Assembly: GCA_038210135.1 (NCBI GenBank)
Contig: JBBQWZ010000016.1
Location: forward strand, 43,668 to 107,667
Source: JBBQWZ01 sp038210135
GTDB lineage: Bacteria; Acidobacteriota; Terriglobia; Bryobacterales; Bryobacteraceae
Direction of reading: 5' to 3'
DNA length: 64,000 nucleotides
The translations under genes and the position numbers were made by a program. The notes beneath the pieces were generated by a model, which was not told where the DNA came from, made no database searches, and saw only the letters and a program-made list of their open reading frames with translations. Below, in pieces: positions 61,481-64,000 of the stretch. Within the stretch, counting starts at the first letter, position 1, and each line of letters starts with the position of its first letter.

Positions 61481-63430
61481 CTACTTCGCGACGCGCAATG
61501 CTTGCTTGCCGGCTTCGATGACTTCGAGGATCGCATCCACGTCGTAGACGGATCCGCCCCAGCTTCCGCCGCTGACGTCCTGAAGCGCGGCCCACAGCCG
61601 GGTGTCCGCGGGAAGCGCGGCATCCGGCTTCAAGGACGCGTGCATGGGGCGTGCCTCGAGAAGCGCGGCGGCCTCGGAGGCTGCAACGCGGACGCCGTTC
61701 TCGCCGACGAAATCGATGGTGCCTTCGAGGCGGACGCGGTCGATGGCGATCTCGATTAAATCGCCGTCGCGGAGTTTGCCGAGCGGACCGCCACTGAGAG
61801 CCTCGGGGGAGATGTGGCCGATGCAGGCACCGGTGGAGAAGCCGCTGAAGCGGGCGTCCGTGAGAACGGAGACGTGCTTGCCCCAGTCGAGATAACGGAG
61901 CGCGGCGGTTAGCTGCGAGGTCTCCTCCATGCCGGATCCCATGGGTCCGCGGCCCATCAGGACGAGGACGTCGCCGGGATGGATTTTGCCGCCTTTGATC
62001 GCGGCGATAGCGCTCGGTTCGGTCACGAAGACGCGCGCCGGTCCGACCTTGCGGTAGATGCCGTCGGCATCGACGACGGTGGGATCGATGGCGGTGCTCT
62101 TGATGACGGAGCCGTCGGGCGCGAGGTTGCCGCGGGGGAAACAGACGGTGGAGGTGAGACCGCGGGAGCGCGCAGAATCGGGGCTCATGATGACGTCGTC
62201 GGGGTCGATTCCGTCGCGAGTTTGCAAGGCCGCGCGCAGGCGCTCACGGCGTTCGCTCGCTTCCCACTGGTTCAAGCATTCGTCGAGGGTTTGGCCGGAA
62301 ACGTTGAGAGCACTGGTCTTGAGGAGTCCGGCACGGCGCAGGTGGAGCATGACTTCCGGAACTCCGCCAGCGAGGAAGACTTGGATGGTGGCGAAGAATT
62401 TAGGGCCGTTCGGAAGCGCGTCCACAATGCGCGGGACGCTGCGATTGACTCGTTCCCAATCGCGCGACGTGGGGCGTTTGAGCCCAGCGGCATGGGCGAC
62501 GGCGGCAAGGTGAAGGATGAGGTTCGTGGAGCCGCCGAAGGCCGCGTGCACGACCATGGCGTTCTCGATGGCGTCGGCGGTGACGACGGATTTCGTGGTG
62601 GTTCGGTTGGCGATCAGTTGCAGCATGGCGGACGCGGATCGTTTCGCCATGTCGAGCCAGATGGCGTGGCCCGACGGAGCGAGAGCGGCGTGCGTCAGCG
62701 TCATGCCGAGGGCTTCGCCGACAACTTGCGCGGTCGCGGCGGTGCCTAAAAATTGGCACCCGCCTCCGGCGGTGGCGCAAGCGCGACAGCCCATTTCGGC
62801 CGCATATTCGGCGGTGATGGTGCCTTGGGAGAAGCGGGCTCCGATGGTTTGAATGCGGCCCGCGTCCTCGCCTTGTTCGGGCAGGAGTGTGACTCCGCCG
62901 GGGACGAGGATAGTCGGCGTGTCGCGCTGCGCGGCAAGCGCCATCATCATGGCGGGCAGACCTTTGTCGCAAGTGGCGACTCCGATGACGCCGCTACGAG
63001 TGGGCAGGCTGCGAATGAGGCGGCGGAAAATCTGGGCGGCGTCGTTGCGGTAGGGCAGGGAATCGAACATTCCGGTGGTTCCCTGGGTGCGGCCGTCGCA
63101 GGGGTCGGTGCAGGCTCCGGCGAAGGGGACGGCTCCGGCGGCTTTCAGTTGTTCGGCGGCGGCTTCGACGAGCAGGCCGACTTCCCAATGGCCGGTGTGA
63201 TAGCCGAGGGCGACGGGCGTTCCGTCAGGGCGGCGGACTCCGCCGTGGGTTGACAAGATGAGGACTTCGGGTCCGCTGAGGTGGGCGGGATCCCAGCCCA
63301 TGCCCGCGTTTTGGCTGAGTCCAAAGAGGTCGCCGGAGGGGCGGGCCAGAAGCATTTCCGCCGTAATCGGAAGAGATCCGGAGGGTCCTTTGGCGTGAGT
63401 GGAGATATCGTAGAGGTCGTCCGGCGGCAT
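61481..63430 (-). CDS. yjhG: D-xylonate dehydratase, YjhG/YagF family
   Basis: About 649 residues, IlvD/Edd superfamily. It matches E. coli YjhG closely over its length: GDLFGLSQNAGMGWDPAHL, VALGYHTGHWEVGLLVEAAA, TDPCDGRTQGTTGMFDSLPY, VIGVATCDKGLPAMMMALAA and GGGCQFLGTAATAQVVGEAL, with the Cys residues that bind the iron-sulphur cluster. It dehydrates xylonate and related sugar acids to 2-keto-3-deoxy acids. ATG 63430 is preferred over a GTG at 63448 that lies within the repeat. It is followed by the M28 peptidase, 25 bases downstream. Confidence 0.95.
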   Translation of the reverse strand: MPPDDLYDISTHAKGPSGSLPITAEMLLARPSGDLFGLSQNAGMGWDPAHLSGPEVLILSTHGGVRRPDGTPVALGYHTGHWEVGLLVEAAAEQLKAAGAVPFAGACTDPCDGRTQGTTGMFDSLPYRNDAAQIFRRLIRSLPTRSGVIGVATCDKGLPAMMMALAAQRDTPTILVPGGVTLLPEQGEDAGRIQTIGARFSQGTITAEYAAEMGCRACATAGGGCQFLGTAATAQVVGEALGMTLTHAALAPSGHAIWLDMAKRSASAMLQLIANRTTTKSVVTADAIENAMVVHAAFGGSTNLILHLAAVAHAAGLKRPTSRDWERVNRSVPRIVDALPNGPKFFATIQVFLAGGVPEVMLHLRRAGLLKTSALNVSGQTLDECLNQWEASERRERLRAALQTRDGIDPDDVIMSPDSARSRGLTSTVCFPRGNLAPDGSVIKSTAIDPTVVDADGIYRKVGPARVFVTEPSAIAAIKGGKIHPGDVLVLMGRGPMGSGMEETSQLTAALRYLDWGKHVSVLTDARFSGFSTGACIGHISPEALSGGPLGKLRDGDLIEIAIDRVRLEGTIDFVGENGVRVAASEAAALLEARPMHASLKPDAALPADTRLWAALQDVSGGSWGGSVYDVDAILEVIEAGKQALRVAK

Positions 63431-63448
63431 CAGACGGTACGGTAGCAC

Positions 63449-63526
63449 GTGGCATAGGCCTCCGGCCTGTGCTCGGGTGGCATAGGCCTCCGGCCTGTGC
63501 TCGGTGGCATAGGCCTCCGGCCTGTG
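63449..63526. repeat. Three tandem REP-like repeats beside the RAYT fragment
   Basis: Forward copies at 63449-63471, 63477-63499 and 63504-63526, spacing 27-28 bases. The last ends three bases before the stop of the RAYT fragment on the minus strand. Confidence 0.95.
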
Positions 63527-63529
63527 CTC

Positions 63530-63862
63530 TCAACTAATCTCGTCCAGACCCACCCCGACCGCAGCACTGGACCAAGGCCACGCTTCTAGAGATTCGGCCA
63601 GTCCGGCCTTTCTCGGATTGTTTTCGATGTACCGCACGATTTTGCGGCCCTCAAACGAGTCTCGTACCCAGTGATCGAAAGACTCCTGTCGCCAGAAAGG
63701 TTCGCCCGTCCTTCCAAGGATCTTGTTGGCGCTGAGCGCGGAGTACCCTTTCACAGATTTTGTGATTTGGCTCAGGGGAGCGGTCGGGCTGATCAGCAAA
63801 TGAACGTGATTCGGCATGATGACCCACGCATGAAGCGAGTACAGCTTTAGTTCCTATTCACC
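63530..63862 (-). pseudogene. Truncated REP-associated tyrosine transposase (RAYT)
   Basis: The C-terminal two-thirds of a Y1/IS200-like transposase. From an ATG at 63817 it reads MPNHVHLLISP (the HxH metal motif), QITKSVKGYSALSANKILGR, FWRQESFDHWVRD and YIENNPRKAGLAES, which holds the catalytic Tyr. Upstream the frame continues ELKLYSLHAWVI to a TAG at 63854-63856, so about 50 N-terminal residues are missing, and six bases further lies an IS66 end. RAYTs normally mobilise REP palindromes; three repeats of the matching design flank this one. Confidence 0.85.
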
Positions 63863-64000
63863 GTAAGCGTCTAGGGAACCCCTCTTGGAGGAGGGCGGTA
63901 ATTTGGCCGAAGATGTCGGCATGGGCAAGCATAGGCGGAGTGCTGAGGAGTGGCGGGGGATCATCGCAAAGTTTGGAGCGAGCGGGCTGACGCGGCGGGA
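63863..64000 (+). mobile_element. Left end of an IS66-family element (continues past window)
   Basis: It begins GTAAGCGTC, matching the GTAAGCG tip of IS66-family inverted repeats. A reading frame follows at once (next entry). Insertion beside the RAYT explains the loss of its N-terminus from the window. The target duplication, usually 8 bp, cannot be checked without the right end. Confidence 0.75.
63921..64000 (+). CDS. tnpA: IS66 accessory protein TnpA (5' end only)
   Basis: 26 residues visible, MGKHRRSAEEWRGIIAKFGA then SGLTRRE, the start of the small helix-turn-helix TnpA of IS66-family elements (pattern RRxAEEWR...FxxSGLT). In such elements TnpA, TnpB and TnpC follow one another. The rest is outside the window. 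Confidence 0.7.
   Translation, partial: MGKHRRSAEEWRGIIAKFGASGLTRR

Overview
The window is GC-rich, densely coded bacterial chromosome. Its gene content points to an acidobacterium, most likely of the Solibacter/Bryobacter kind. This is inferred from a VWFA protein of the type described in Acidobacteria, several secreted PA/M28 peptidases, a Ser/Thr kinase fused to ankyrin repeats, and dispersed palindromic repeats between genes. No rRNA, tRNA or CRISPR array was recognised.

Layout. 1-6.7 kb: kinase-ankyrin protein (cut by the window edge), ArsR-type regulator, two secreted proteins of unknown role, degenerate GGDEF protein, GNAT acetyltransferase. 6.7-13.7 kb: PriA, a polytopic membrane protein, a gene-poor repeat-bearing stretch, a secreted TPR protein. 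13.7-18.9 kb: SSS symporter and APC permease (overlapping), a small AT-hook protein behind twin palindromes, SelD, PyrF. 19-30 kb: LarA-like protein, M28-PDZ peptidase, DsbA-like thioredoxin, HIT protein with altronate dehydratase, ArnT-like glycosyltransferase, single-ring Clp ATPase, SDR. 30.3-36.6 kb: haem cluster hemX-hemA-[vapB-vapC]-hemC-hemD, an archaeal-type riboflavin kinase on the opposite strand, then Rrf2 regulator and cysK. 36.7-41.1 kb: LOG protein, nitroreductase, and a compact operon of VWFA protein, ECF sigma factor, membrane protein and two DUF4252-like proteins. 41.1-47.8 kb: AddA/AddB recombination nuclease pair. 48-64 kb: secreted proteins, GDSL hydrolase, cytochrome bd oxidase (cydAB), Skp, alkaline phosphatase, DUF4920 protein, beta-lactamase-like protein, DinB protein, second M28 peptidase, YjhG-type xylonate dehydratase, a broken REP-associated transposase (RAYT), and the left end of an IS66-family element.

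The most interesting non-coding content is a family of about twenty short palindromic repeats, in six clusters lying between genes and often hard against stop codons. Each has a GTG lead, a 9-bp stem and a TCC loop. Two base pairs of the stem covary between subfamilies, so the hairpin itself is conserved. Three copies sit directly beside the RAYT fragment, which makes this look like a REP/RAYT system. Two further dispersed repeat families and a 36-37-bp tandem array share intergenic space with it.

The most unusual gene arrangement is a complete VapB/VapC toxin-antitoxin pair between hemA and hemC, with one-base stop/start overlaps at vapB/vapC and vapC/hemC, so the toxin reading frame is coupled to the haem gene after it.
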